Positions 42,559 to 52,426 are shown, counted from the first letter of the stretch. The stretch: 64,000 bases of DNA from Ruminococcus sp. (GCA_017525915.1 JAFXSC010000018.1:124001-188000); one strand, 5' to 3'. Numbers and translations: made by a program. Notes: a model not told the origin generated them from the sequence alone.

Positions 42559-45413
42559 CAGAAGCTCACGCCTCCTTCCCTTGCGGCTTCTTCAAAATTT
42601 ATCACAGTGCCGTTGAAAGCCACGGTCTTTTTGTCAAGATTGACCTTCACGACAGTACCGTTTGAGTAAGCCGTTGTTATGAGCCTTCCGCCGTTTTCGG
42701 CAGTATAAGCGGTAATAGTGCTCGTGCTTATGCTGCTGAGCAGAGGCTTTAGGGTCCTGTATGCGGCAGCGGCGGTATCTATCCAGCCGGCAGCGTTTGC
42801 GTAGTAGTAGATGTCAAATTCGGTATCTTTAAGCCCGTAGGCGTCCTCACAGAGCATATCGTAGCAGAGCTCACTTCCGGTCGCCGCCGCCATGAGTATC
42901 ATTTCAAGCCCCTCCGGAGAAGCGTTCACGGGAGCGGTGGAATAGGGGATAAGCCCATGCATTACCATCTGGAAGAAGGGAATATCCTCGTCGAAAAGGT
43001 CGAACCGGCTCGATGAGAGCGGAACGTTCCGGATATGGCTGACATAGGGCAGAGCGTAGGCATTTGCGTTGTTGGCAAGTATGCCTCCGCCGAGGCTCTC
43101 GTTTATATCCGCATAGGCGGACACAAGGTCCTGCATCGCGTCATACCGCGAGATGTCCTTCTTTCCGTAGTCGCCGTAAATGGAGGTCGTAAGGCTTGCG
43201 ATATCCACGCCGGAGAGCCCTGCACTGTCGTAACTGCCGGCTGTCTTGCCGAGCACCTTGCCGAAATAGTCCGGCGAGAGCAGGGACTTGTTCTTCCGTG
43301 AGCCGTCCTGTACGCCGTAAGCCCTGTCGTAGCTGACGATGCGTGAGTAGGAACCGGAAATCCTCACGGCAGTTCCGGTGAACGAGTAATAGCCGTTGCC
43401 GGAGCGGAAATCACGGTTGTCGGAGACAGGGTAGAGCTCGAAGCCGTTTTCGTCCGCGTAAGCCTTCAGCGACTTGAAATCGCGCTTTCCGCCAAGTGTA
43501 TTCGAGGGCTTTGCGCCGGTATCCACCTTGTTCTTTATGCCGTCGTTCGTCCAGTTGGCGTAGGAAATGACCATATCCTCAACGCCCCTGTCAAGGAGCT
43601 GGTTGAGTATATCCTCTGCTTCATCGAAGGTAGTTATGGCTGCCTTCATGTTCACAGGTATGCCGAGTATCGACTTTTTCCGCATAACTCCGCCGAAAAG
43701 GTCAACATAGAGCTGAGAGGTGTTCTCTTTGGTCTTCTGTGTGACACCTGCATCTTCTGTGAGGTACTGGCGGTATCTTGCGGCGATATCGGTATAGTCC
43801 GCGCCCTTCTTGGATATCGGATAGAATTTCAGCTCGATATCGTCGGAGTTTATTTCGCCGCGCTCGAACACGGTGAACTCCTGATTGCTGCCGGACATAT
43901 AGTATGTATCTGTTCCGCGGACAATAAATCTGAATCCGCAGAGATTGTAGTCTGTGTTGGACTGCTTCGAGACCTTTGCGGTCAGGAGAGCGTTGGAATC
44001 GCCCTTTGAAGCCACAACGAGCATGGCATTGTCCTCCTTGACTATGCCGTAGACCGGGAGGTATATCTGTTCGGAGAGCGCTCCGCGCGAGGTCGGGACG
44101 ACAGTCGTATCTCCGCCGTAGACCCTCTGCTGATAGGACGAAGCGCCCATATTCTTCCCGTTGTTGAAGCGTATCAGTGCGCCGCTTCCGTCGGGAATGA
44201 CGAAATAGCCTTCCTCCGCCGATGAAGCCGCACCGAAACTGCCGAGGAGAGTTATCTGTGTGGCGATGTGGGCTTTGTTGGTCTCGGTGATGTCGGAGAC
44301 GTTCAGCCGTGCTTTCATGTGGTCGCCCTCAAGTGTGTATTCCACGGGGTATCTGAATCCGGCACGGGAAAAGTCATAGCTCACCCTTATGCCGCCGTCG
44401 ATATCGGTGACGGTCATTTTGCAGTCGGACTCATGTGCCGAGCGCAGGAGATTGTTATTGTTGCGTGTTTCGGGAACGCCGTAGTTGAGAGTGCTCGATG
44501 AACGCAGCTCATCCACGAGAAGGTCGGTCGCGTATGTATCCTGAGTTGCTCCGAGCGGCGAAGACCACCATATATAGCCGGTATCCTTGTTCTCGATGCC
44601 GAAGACCGCATTCCTGTGATCGACTATCATGCGGAAGTATTCATTCTCTGCACCGTCCGAGAAAGAGCCGTAGTAATGGCTGCCGTCCGCAGATACCCAC
44701 GCCTCCTCTGTGCCGGAAGCGTTCGCGTATATCTTCATGCCGTCCTCTGTGCGCTTGTAGGTATAGCTCTCGTCGAGTGACTTGTTATCTCCGGACATGA
44801 GATCGAGGTACTTCCCGCCGTTTCGGAAGAATGCGTTGGGGCTGTCGAGGGTGGAGACTATCTTCCGGACAGTCAGGAGCTTTCCGGTATCCTTTGAAAC
44901 GGTGACGAGAAATCTTCCCTTTCCGCTTATATAGCTCTGCTCGCCGTCTTTTAGGGCAAGCTTCTTGAACGAAGCGGCAGGTTTACGGCTGTCGGTATAT
45001 ACCGCGGCAGCATCTCCGGCAGAACTTACCTGCCTTATTTTTTCCTCCGCAGCCTCCGCATCAGCCTTTTGCTTTTCCGTAAGCCCGGAACGTCTTCCGG
45101 GGTCGCCGTCAGGGAAGCCGTACTCAGCCCAGATTCGTCCCTCAAAGCTGTCGTTTCTGAGATAGAAGCTGATACCCTCCGAGCTTCCGGCAGGAGAATA
45201 GTATTTCTCAACGAGCTCCGGGTCGAAGTCAGCCTTTTCGGCGGCTTCGGAACGCTTGCCGCGCGCTGTCTTATCTGCCGTATCGTCTTCTGTTTCAGCC
45301 GGCAGCGATGTAAAATCGGTCTTGCTGCCGTCGTCCGCATATGCAGCACTTCCGGCTGTCAGCATGAGCACGCTGACCATGCACAGAAGCGACCGTTTTA
45401 TCCTGATATCCAT
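42558..45413 (-). CDS. Secreted DUF5696 protein, probable glycosidase-like fold
   Basis: A 951-residue exported protein. The Sec signal peptide (LLCMVSVLMLTAGSAAYA) is followed by an acidic linker. A beta-rich middle follows (residues ~90-520), with RFLVTVSKDTGKLL, GYIWWSSPLG and GSGALIRFNNG. A region of about residues 560-900 looks like a TIM barrel: MVISYANWTNDGI, FELYPVSDNRDF, GLSGVDIASLTTSIYGD, GILANNANAYALPY, HGLIPYSTAPVNASPEG. This is the DUF5696 family. The barrel layout and partners suggest an enzyme or lectin acting on a surface glycan; catalytic residues cannot be named. The start is at ATG 45413; the GTG at 45422 is an alternative. Confidence 0.78.
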   Translation of the reverse strand: MDIRIKRSLLCMVSVLMLTAGSAAYADDGSKTDFTSLPAETEDDTADKTARGKRSEAAEKADFDPELVEKYYSPAGSSEGISFYLRNDSFEGRIWAEYGFPDGDPGRRSGLTEKQKADAEAAEEKIRQVSSAGDAAAVYTDSRKPAASFKKLALKDGEQSYISGKGRFLVTVSKDTGKLLTVRKIVSTLDSPNAFFRNGGKYLDLMSGDNKSLDESYTYKRTEDGMKIYANASGTEEAWVSADGSHYYGSFSDGAENEYFRMIVDHRNAVFGIENKDTGYIWWSSPLGATQDTYATDLLVDELRSSSTLNYGVPETRNNNNLLRSAHESDCKMTVTDIDGGIRVSYDFSRAGFRYPVEYTLEGDHMKARLNVSDITETNKAHIATQITLLGSFGAASSAEEGYFVIPDGSGALIRFNNGKNMGASSYQQRVYGGDTTVVPTSRGALSEQIYLPVYGIVKEDNAMLVVASKGDSNALLTAKVSKQSNTDYNLCGFRFIVRGTDTYYMSGSNQEFTVFERGEINSDDIELKFYPISKKGADYTDIAARYRQYLTEDAGVTQKTKENTSQLYVDLFGGVMRKKSILGIPVNMKAAITTFDEAEDILNQLLDRGVEDMVISYANWTNDGIKNKVDTGAKPSNTLGGKRDFKSLKAYADENGFELYPVSDNRDFRSGNGYYSFTGTAVRISGSYSRIVSYDRAYGVQDGSRKNKSLLSPDYFGKVLGKTAGSYDSAGLSGVDIASLTTSIYGDYGKKDISRYDAMQDLVSAYADINESLGGGILANNANAYALPYVSHIRNVPLSSSRFDLFDEDIPFFQMVMHGLIPYSTAPVNASPEGLEMILMAAATGSELCYDMLCEDAYGLKDTEFDIYYYANAAGWIDTAAAAYRTLKPLLSSISTSTITAYTAENGGRLITTAYSNGTVVKVNLDKKTVAFNGTVINFEEAAREGGVSF

Positions 45414-45451
45414 AAACATCACCGCCGTTCTCAGAAACGTCCGGAAGAGGG

Positions 45452-46081
45452 CTATACCCTCAGCCTGTAAGTTATCTCAGTGTAAATAGTTGAAAGGAAT
45501 ACCCATATCTGCTGTATCAGCGACAGGAACAGCACCAGCAGGAACAGCATCACGAGCATTGCCGCCGCCGTCAGGACTATCGCAAAGCAGGTCTTGCCGG
45601 GGGAATACTGGTGCACCGACCTCACCGCCGAGAATATCAGTATCGCCGACCAGCCCGTGCCTATCAGCTCTACCGCGTCCATGAACACCTTTTCGTCCTG
45701 TATAAGTATGTGCGAAAGCAGGACGTTTATCAACAGCTGTGCGATGTAGGGTATGAGGGCGTAGGCACTGTAAATACATATATTCCGGGCAGTACCCTCG
45801 CCGTCGAGGAGGGTGCATACCGCCCAGTTCCCGGCTACCCACGCCGCAAAGATCACAACGCTCCTGACGAGATAGGGGACAATGCTGAAGGTCTTTTCAG
45901 CCGGCATCCCGAACTGGAAGCCGTAAAGTCTGCTGTGGGCTATCTGTGCGAAAAAGAGCAGTAGGACTATGAGAAGCGCTATCCTCATCGAGCCGGAGCG
46001 TTTCCAGCGCATATCCTCAAAGCCCTCGACAGGGTGGGTAACTGCGTGCCTGACCCACTGCCGCTCAGTCAGATCCATCAT
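45452..46081 (-). CDS. YIP1-family membrane protein
   Basis: A 209-residue protein with five hydrophobic helices after a 28-residue hydrophilic head: IALLIVLLLFFAQIAH, VVIFAAWVAGNWAVCTLL, ICIYSAYALIPYIAQLLINVLL, ILIFSAVRSVHQY and a long last helix. The Ala-Tyr-Ala-Leu-Ile-Pro pattern is typical of the YIP1/DUF1282 group. Bacterial members have no firm function. It overlaps the NHL-protein gene by 17 bases and precedes the DUF5696 gene by 38, so it belongs to the same run, perhaps as a membrane anchor or assembly factor. Confidence 0.78.
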   Translation of the reverse strand: MMDLTERQWVRHAVTHPVEGFEDMRWKRSGSMRIALLIVLLLFFAQIAHSRLYGFQFGMPAEKTFSIVPYLVRSVVIFAAWVAGNWAVCTLLDGEGTARNICIYSAYALIPYIAQLLINVLLSHILIQDEKVFMDAVELIGTGWSAILIFSAVRSVHQYSPGKTCFAIVLTAAAMLVMLFLLVLFLSLIQQIWVFLSTIYTEITYRLRV

Positions 46082-47576
46082 CGGACTGCTCCTCCTTTTC
46101 TTTGTTATTGCCTGCCGCAGAACGCCTGCGTCTGCGCCTTCCGCGGAGTATGAGAGCCGCAGTTGAAATCATGATAACTGCGGCGATAGCTGCAAAATGC
46201 TTCTTTATGAACTCGCGGCGGTATCCCTCGAATGCCTTGTTGTAGATGTCGGGAGAGCCTGCGCGTTTTGCATACTTCATCGAGCCCTTGTAGTCGCCTT
46301 TTCTGAGGAGGGCTGAAGCTACGCCGATATTTGCGCGTTTATAGCCGCTGTCGCGCCGCAGCACCTCGTACCATGGTTCAAGGGCTTCCTCATAGTATCC
46401 GGCATTGTAAAGAGCGGTCGCCTTGTGGACTGCCGCTCCGAAATCCGTCTCGCGGAACACAGTAACGGTATCCTTCACCGAATCGACCACATAGAGCTTG
46501 TTCGCGTGAGATTCGAGAGCAGCCGCTGAGGTGAATCCGCCGAGCTGATTTGCTTTTGCACCGGCAATGAACAGTAGGTTGCAGTCCTCGTCGTACTGGA
46601 AAATGCGCCCGGTGGTATAGTCAAGGCAGTTTATGCAGCCGTCCTCTGATATGTCGATATCGGTTATCGCAGGGGAAAAGACGGTATTCTGGTAGGAATC
46701 GTATATCGGGGTGTAGTCGCCGATGACAAGCGGAAGATTTGCAAAGATATTCTTTCCGGCGGCGTTGAGCTTCTTTACCGTGTCAGTTTTCTGGGAAGAT
46801 GACGAAGTGCAGGTGAAAATGAAATCCCCGTCGATGTCGAAGCTCGTTATGCCGGTCGGGACGTTCCTTGTTCTTCGCGCCTTCTTTTCCTCGGTAAGAA
46901 AAAGACTGCGGAAGAACGTGCCGATTATCTCCTTTGTCGGCTGAACTCTGTTTGCGCCGTAGAAACCAATGAACTTTCCGTCCGGACTGAACATTGCTGC
47001 GCCTGTGGTGATATTTCCGAGAACGGTATAGACGTTGCCGGCTTTGTCTGCGAGAACTCTCAGGGGCTTGAAGGTAGGGGCGTTGTAGACCGGATCGTCC
47101 GGACGGGTGATCTCGCTGATGTAACCGCCTTCCCTTGTGGCGATGAGTACGCGGTCGTTTTCGCTGTCGGCGATGTACATATATCCCGTGTACTGCGAGA
47201 CATACACGCCCTTTGGCTTGTCGAGAGTTGTTTTTGAGCCGTCAGGCTTTGTGAAGCTGCTGTACACCTTCACTGCGGAGGTGAACTCCTCATCAACGGC
47301 TACGATACGGTCATTTTTGGTATCGGCGATGTAGAACAGACCGTCCCATGCACAGAAAATATCGCTCGGAGTATCGAAGCTCCCCACACCGAGGTCGCTG
47401 CCGGAGACCGAACGTTCGGCGGCATAGCCTGCCTGCGATGGGACAGCCTCGTTCCAGCGGTCGTAGTTGTAGGATTCGGAGGGCTCGCCTGCATTGGCAG
47501 CCGACGGTATGACCGAGCCTGCAAAAATAACTGCGGCACAGAGAGCTGCCGCGAGCCTGCGCTTATTCTTCTTCAA
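46065..47576 (-). CDS. Exported NHL-repeat/TPR protein with C-terminal anchor
   Basis: A 503-residue protein. A signal peptide (AALCAAVIFAGSVIPSAANA) is followed by a beta-propeller region of NHL type in residues ~60-390: FDTPSDIFCAWDGLFYIADTKNDRIV, LDKPKGVYV, GYMYIADSENDRVLIAT and KLYVVDSVKDTVTVFR (each quoted in part). Residues ~395-455 read as TPR helices (ATALYNAGYYEEALEPWYEVL). A single membrane helix near 463-480 and an Arg-rich tail fix it in the membrane with the propeller outside. It may organise the surface complex or bind ligand; no enzyme site is visible. Confidence 0.82.
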   Translation of the reverse strand: MKKNKRRLAAALCAAVIFAGSVIPSAANAGEPSESYNYDRWNEAVPSQAGYAAERSVSGSDLGVGSFDTPSDIFCAWDGLFYIADTKNDRIVAVDEEFTSAVKVYSSFTKPDGSKTTLDKPKGVYVSQYTGYMYIADSENDRVLIATREGGYISEITRPDDPVYNAPTFKPLRVLADKAGNVYTVLGNITTGAAMFSPDGKFIGFYGANRVQPTKEIIGTFFRSLFLTEEKKARRTRNVPTGITSFDIDGDFIFTCTSSSSQKTDTVKKLNAAGKNIFANLPLVIGDYTPIYDSYQNTVFSPAITDIDISEDGCINCLDYTTGRIFQYDEDCNLLFIAGAKANQLGGFTSAAALESHANKLYVVDSVKDTVTVFRETDFGAAVHKATALYNAGYYEEALEPWYEVLRRDSGYKRANIGVASALLRKGDYKGSMKYAKRAGSPDIYNKAFEGYRREFIKKHFAAIAAVIMISTAALILRGRRRRRRSAAGNNKEKEEQSDDGSD

Positions 47577-47600
47577 TGCCGCACCTCCCTGCGGAAAATG

Positions 47601-48479
47601 TTACTCCTTTATGCCGGAGTGAGCCATGGTTTCGATAACGTGTCTCTGTGCGAGGGTGAACACTATCACGGGCGGCACAAGTATGAATACGGATACCGCG
47701 CTCGCAACGCCTGCCCTTGCCATTCCCGAGGCGGCGACCTGTGAAGCGGCAGTGGTCAGTGTCTTGTACTGCTCCTGAAATACGAGCGAGCCGGACTGTA
47801 TGTTCCATGCGCCCTGAAACGCGAATATTATGAGCGTCATGAGCGCCGGTTTCTGGTTGGGTATGACTATCTGCCAGCATATCCGGAAAAGCCCTGCGCC
47901 GTCCACCTTTGCTGCCTCTATCATGGAATCCGGCATCTGCGCCATTGACTGACGCATGAGGAACAGTCCGAGAGGAGAAGCTACCGACGGCAGTATAAGC
48001 GCAAGAGGGTCGTCGATAAGGTGCAGCTTAGCCATGACGATATACTGCATGATGTATATGACATTGCTCTGATACAGCAGTGATATGACGATGATGCTGT
48101 TGATTATCCTGCTGCCGGGAAATCTGCATTTTGCGAGCACGAACGCCGCCATTGATGCAAAAAGCACCTGTAAGACGGTAACGGATACCGTTACTGCGAC
48201 GCTGTTGAAGACATAGCGCGAGAACGGGACGCGGTTACGGTGCATCGCCGCAAAGAGGTCGCGGTAGTTGTCGAGCGTGGGGCGGAGGACATAGAGCTTC
48301 GGCGGGAATATGAACAGTTCCTCCACCGGCTTGACCGACATCACCAGTGCGAGATATATCGGGAAAAGCATGAACGCTCCGAGAACGAGCAGGAACAGGA
48401 ATATAGCGACTGTTCCGCCTATCTTCCTTCCGGCGCGCCTGTTTGAAGCCTTGAGCTTAGCGGTATTTATCTGAGACAT
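47601..48479 (-). CDS. Carbohydrate ABC transporter permease (MalG-like), first pair
   Basis: A 292-residue permease with six helices and the EAA motif MIEAAKVDGAGLFRICWQIV near residue 195. ATG 48479 was chosen because GGAGG lies six bases upstream; an earlier ATG in frame runs through the upstream gene end. It follows its partner permease by 11 bases and precedes the NHL-protein gene by 24. Confidence 0.9.
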   Translation of the reverse strand: MSQINTAKLKASNRRAGRKIGGTVAIFLFLLVLGAFMLFPIYLALVMSVKPVEELFIFPPKLYVLRPTLDNYRDLFAAMHRNRVPFSRYVFNSVAVTVSVTVLQVLFASMAAFVLAKCRFPGSRIINSIIVISLLYQSNVIYIMQYIVMAKLHLIDDPLALILPSVASPLGLFLMRQSMAQMPDSMIEAAKVDGAGLFRICWQIVIPNQKPALMTLIIFAFQGAWNIQSGSLVFQEQYKTLTTAASQVAASGMARAGVASAVSVFILVPPVIVFTLAQRHVIETMAHSGIKE

Positions 48480-48490
48480 TGCCGCCCTCC

Positions 48491-49402
48491 TTAATCCATA
48501 TACCGGCTCAGAGCCTTGCTTATGAGGCGGCTGAGAAGGTACATGGCAATGAACAGCAGCATACATATCGCCGAGGCGTAGCCCATCTCATAGCGTACCC
48601 ACCCGTAGTCGTAGGCGTGGGTCATGACGGTATGTGCGCTGTAATCCGTACTCGGGAAGCCGACAAGGTTCTGTGCGACTGCTCCGGCTGTGAAGGAAGC
48701 GACTATCTGCATTACTGCCGCAAACATGAGCTGCGGTCCCATAGAGGGGATAACGATGTATATTAGCTCCTGCCAGCGTGTGCTGATGCCTTCGATAGCA
48801 CCGGCTTCATAGAGGGCGGGATCGATGTTCTGGAAGCCTGCACGGAGCGCAAGGAAGCCTGCTCCGAGGGATATCCAGAGCTGTACGATTATCGTGACTT
48901 TAAGTATATATTTCGGGTCGGTGAGCCACTGTACGGGCGAGGTCACTACTCCGAGCCTTATCAGGAGGGAGTTGAGATAGCCGTTCATATCTCCGCTGAA
49001 AATTATCTGCCATACGAAGTAGATGCTTGCCATTGACGGTATATAGAATATCAGCGTGAAAAACGTCCGGAGCTTCGGGGGCAGCTCATTTATGAGCCAC
49101 GCAAGCAGGAAGCAGAGCACATAGCTCACAGGACCGGTAACTATCGCAAATATGAGAGTTATCCTTATCGACTTTATGAACACCCTGTCCGAGAGGAAAA
49201 GAGTCGTGTAATTGGAGAGCCCGACGTATTTCGGCGGCTGTACCATATCGAAGTCGGTGAAGCCCATAGGCAGTGACATCACGACCGGCACAACTGTGAA
49301 TATTATAAAGAATATCATGAACGGCGCGAGCATGAGATAACACGCCTTGCTGCGCTTTATCGAACTCCACAGACTGCGGTGCCCGGCAGTATTCTTTGCC
49401 AA
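48491..49402 (-). CDS. Carbohydrate ABC transporter permease (MalF/UgpA-like), first pair
   Basis: A 303-residue permease with a hydrophilic head, six helices (CYLMLAPFMIFFIIFTVVPVV first) and the EAA motif ALYEAGAIEGISTRWQELIY near residue 205. The start is TTG 49402: AAGGAGG is eight bases from it but overlaps the in-frame GTG at 49411. It lies 30 bases after the solute-binding gene and is the natural partner of that protein. Confidence 0.9.
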   Translation of the reverse strand: MAKNTAGHRSLWSSIKRSKACYLMLAPFMIFFIIFTVVPVVMSLPMGFTDFDMVQPPKYVGLSNYTTLFLSDRVFIKSIRITLIFAIVTGPVSYVLCFLLAWLINELPPKLRTFFTLIFYIPSMASIYFVWQIIFSGDMNGYLNSLLIRLGVVTSPVQWLTDPKYILKVTIIVQLWISLGAGFLALRAGFQNIDPALYEAGAIEGISTRWQELIYIVIPSMGPQLMFAAVMQIVASFTAGAVAQNLVGFPSTDYSAHTVMTHAYDYGWVRYEMGYASAICMLLFIAMYLLSRLISKALSRYMD

Positions 49403-49432
49403 TGGCTTCACCTCCTTATTTGTGTTTCGGAA

Positions 49433-52369
49433 CTAAGAACTGAGATTTTTCCGCTTGCGCTCTATCTCCTCGTTTATGTCGCGGTCGTACCAGATAAGCG
49501 TATCGCGCGGATTTGCCATATTGTTGACCGTTTCGCGGAAGGCGTTCATGATGTTCCTTGTAACGGCGTATGACGAGGGCAGGACTGGTATCTCCGCAAG
49601 CTCGTCCTGCTGTGCGCGGAGACGTTTCAGTTCGTCCTCCGACCAAGAGAGCTGACCGAGAGCCTCGACATTTGCGGTATCGAACCTTCCGAGAACGCCG
49701 AGAAGTCCTTCGGTCTGGGTGCCGTACTGCACCTGTGTCTCTGCTGAGGTGAACCATTTTATGAACTCCCAGCAATTCTCCTTGTTGTCTGCCTTGCTGA
49801 AGATTATCGCTCCCGAGCCCGAAGAATTTGCGGCATGGGATATAGTGCCGTCAGCGCGGGGAGTGCCGGGAACAGGGCAGAAGGCCCACAGTCCCTTTAT
49901 CTCCGGAGCGGCAGCTTCAAGCTGGTTGCAGAAGGTATAATTTGCGATAACGAGCGGATATTCGCCTGTGCGGAAGCGGTTGAAGGCGTCGTAGGTCTGC
50001 TCAAAGCTGTATTTCGTGTAGAAGTCCGTCCACTGCTCAAAGGCCTGTACTGCCTCCGCCGAGCTGAAGGTCGTGGCGGTCTGTTCATCGTTGTAGTAGT
50101 TCATGCCCTTCTGGAGAAGGAGCATTGCAAAGGTATGTCCGGCTTCCGTTGCAGGGGAGATATTTGTAGGCGGAAGGATAAGACCCACGGACATATAGCT
50201 GCGCTGTATGGCAGGGAGCATATCTATGAGGTCCTGCCATGTTTCAGGCGGATGCGTAAATCCAAGCTCTGACAGGACGTCCGTCCTGTAAAACAGCATC
50301 GGGAAGGTCTGGCTTATCGGCAGACCGTATACCCCGCCGTTGTAGGAATACTGGGTCATGGCGTTCTTCTGGAAGCGCTGTGAGACCTCGCCGTAGTCGC
50401 TGAACTGCGCCACATCGGTGAGCAGTCCTCTCGCGGCAAGGTTCACGGGGAATTCTCCGCCGACGAACAGCGCGACGTCAGGACCTTTTCCGGCAAGTGA
50501 AGCTTCTATTATTCCGCCTGAGACAAGCTCGACGGAGACTGGAATGCCGCTTTCCGGCGTGAATTGGTTCTTTGTGAGCTCACTGACTACCTGCGCCTGA
50601 TCGCGTCCGAGCGCCACCCATACCTCTACCGCACCCTTTCCGCTCACGTCGGAAACGGTGGTGTAGTCATCGAGGAACGAGCCTATGAAGGCATCAAAGC
50701 CGAATTTCAGGGACTTTGTGACCTCCTTGCGGCAGCTTGTGAAATTCTCGCCTGCTGAAACGAATTCTATGAAATCGACCTCAAGGGGCTGACCGCGGTA
50801 ATCCCTCATCCATGCGGATACTGAGGTGAGGTCGTCCTTTATGCGGGGAAGGTAAGACGGTATTTTAAGCGGCTTTTTCACGCATTTGCGGAGTATTACC
50901 GCCATTCTTTCAAGCACGGAGGCCTCCGAGCCGGCAGCACCGGAAAGGTCCTCGATGCCGTCCTGAATATCTTCGAGGTCACCGGCAATGCGGCTGAACT
51001 CCCCGACGAGCTCGGGTATGCGCTCATGGACGTAATAATCGGTATAGGTGTCCGGTACGGGACCGGTTATCATCAGTATCCTGCGGTAAAATTTATTGAG
51101 GTCGGCAACGGAGCTGTCAAGGCGCCGCATAAAGCTGCCTATCTCGCCGGGAACAGCTTCCAGCGTTATGGTGTGGTCGCGCGAAGCGTCGAGGTAGACG
51201 TAGATGTCCTCGCCGTCCTCAGTTTCGAGCGTTTTCATCTTCCAGTCCTTGCCGTAGGAGAATCCTACGCTGTCAAGCTCCTTGCAGATGACTTTTCCGT
51301 CAATATATATCCTTCTGTTCGAGTTAAGTCCTCGCATCTGGTCCTGGCGGTACTTTATGCCTATGCGGTACCAGCCGGAATTGCCTATATCTTCGCGTGT
51401 GACTGTCCATGTGATACTCTGGAGGGCTTTGCTCCAGTTCGAGCCGCCTATACTATTGTACAGTATCTTTCTCGGGTCGGCGGGCGACATGAGGTAGGTC
51501 GTATTGTCATATGCCGGGCAGAGCGAAGCATCGGTCTTGAAGGCAGCGTTCTCGCCTTCGATACGAAATTTCCGGTCGGGAGTGCTCTCCGGCGTCCGTT
51601 CTGCTTTTACAGAAGCGGTATATTCGCTGTATGACGGCAGTCCTGCCGGATTGCAGAAGCGGAAGCTGTCTATCGCGACCTGCGCTCTGCCGGAGGTGAA
51701 GGTGATATCGTGGCTGCCCTTTTCGAGGTAGAAGAACAGCGGCTCGCTGAACAGACCGTCGGTATCCCCGAAAAGCCTGTCCTGCCACATTTCCTTCTGC
51801 ACCTGTGCCGGGCGCACCTGATTGCCGCGTGAGTCCTTGTATATCGGCTGTTCGTTGACCCATACCCTCGGGAGACTTATTCTGGCGGCAGTTTCATACG
51901 GAACTTCCCCGTCGACAGCAACGGAGAGTTCAACAGCCGAACTGCCGGACTTCATGCCGCAGTAGGTCACTCCGAGGCAGTAAATACCGGTCTCGGGTAT
52001 CTCGAACCGGTAGCTGACCGAGCCGGAGGCACTTTCCCAGACGAGAGCGTTCTTGTGGGTAACTCCGTCAGCGGTGTAGTCGCCTGTTGTGATATCGCCC
52101 TCCGCGGAGGTATAGTCGCTGCCCCTGACTGTAACTGTGGCGTCGGGACGGGGACAGCCGCTGTATATGTCATAGTAGCTGCTGAAGGTCATGAGGTCGG
52201 CAGCGGAAGGGTCGAAGGAGTAGTAATCGTCCTCCATTGCGGCAAGGGTGAGCTCGGATACGGCACTGCCGTCATCGTCCGCCGCAAATGAGGGGACTGA
52301 GCTTCCGGCAGCGATAACGAGGGCGAGAAGCCCGGATGTAAGAGCTACGGCGAGCTTTTTTATTCTCAT
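49433..52369 (-). CDS. Solute-binding protein fused to two beta-sandwich (CBM-like) domains
   Basis: A 978-residue exported protein, over twice the size of a normal sugar-binding protein. A Sec signal ends SVPSFA near residue 27, with no lipobox cysteine. Two beta-sandwich segments follow, at about 40-245 (YRFEIPETGIYCLGVTYCG, HDITFTSGRAQVAIDSFRF) and 265-405 (KFRIEGENAAF, GWYRIGIKYRQ, HTITLEAVPG). Both look like CBM6/35-type modules. A helical linker leads to a MalE-type binding protein from about 576 to the end (GPDVALFVGGEFPVNLAARG, YGLPISQTFPMLFYRTDVL, WEFIKWFTSAETQ). It is the first gene of the eight-gene run. ATG 52369 has GGAGG eight bases upstream. Confidence 0.82.
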   Translation of the reverse strand: MRIKKLAVALTSGLLALVIAAGSSVPSFAADDDGSAVSELTLAAMEDDYYSFDPSAADLMTFSSYYDIYSGCPRPDATVTVRGSDYTSAEGDITTGDYTADGVTHKNALVWESASGSVSYRFEIPETGIYCLGVTYCGMKSGSSAVELSVAVDGEVPYETAARISLPRVWVNEQPIYKDSRGNQVRPAQVQKEMWQDRLFGDTDGLFSEPLFFYLEKGSHDITFTSGRAQVAIDSFRFCNPAGLPSYSEYTASVKAERTPESTPDRKFRIEGENAAFKTDASLCPAYDNTTYLMSPADPRKILYNSIGGSNWSKALQSITWTVTREDIGNSGWYRIGIKYRQDQMRGLNSNRRIYIDGKVICKELDSVGFSYGKDWKMKTLETEDGEDIYVYLDASRDHTITLEAVPGEIGSFMRRLDSSVADLNKFYRRILMITGPVPDTYTDYYVHERIPELVGEFSRIAGDLEDIQDGIEDLSGAAGSEASVLERMAVILRKCVKKPLKIPSYLPRIKDDLTSVSAWMRDYRGQPLEVDFIEFVSAGENFTSCRKEVTKSLKFGFDAFIGSFLDDYTTVSDVSGKGAVEVWVALGRDQAQVVSELTKNQFTPESGIPVSVELVSGGIIEASLAGKGPDVALFVGGEFPVNLAARGLLTDVAQFSDYGEVSQRFQKNAMTQYSYNGGVYGLPISQTFPMLFYRTDVLSELGFTHPPETWQDLIDMLPAIQRSYMSVGLILPPTNISPATEAGHTFAMLLLQKGMNYYNDEQTATTFSSAEAVQAFEQWTDFYTKYSFEQTYDAFNRFRTGEYPLVIANYTFCNQLEAAAPEIKGLWAFCPVPGTPRADGTISHAANSSGSGAIIFSKADNKENCWEFIKWFTSAETQVQYGTQTEGLLGVLGRFDTANVEALGQLSWSEDELKRLRAQQDELAEIPVLPSSYAVTRNIMNAFRETVNNMANPRDTLIWYDRDINEEIERKRKNLSS

Positions 52370-52426
52370 GAGCCTTGCCTCCTTCCTTGTCATAAAGCTT
52401 ACATAATTGCATAGATAGCCAATATA

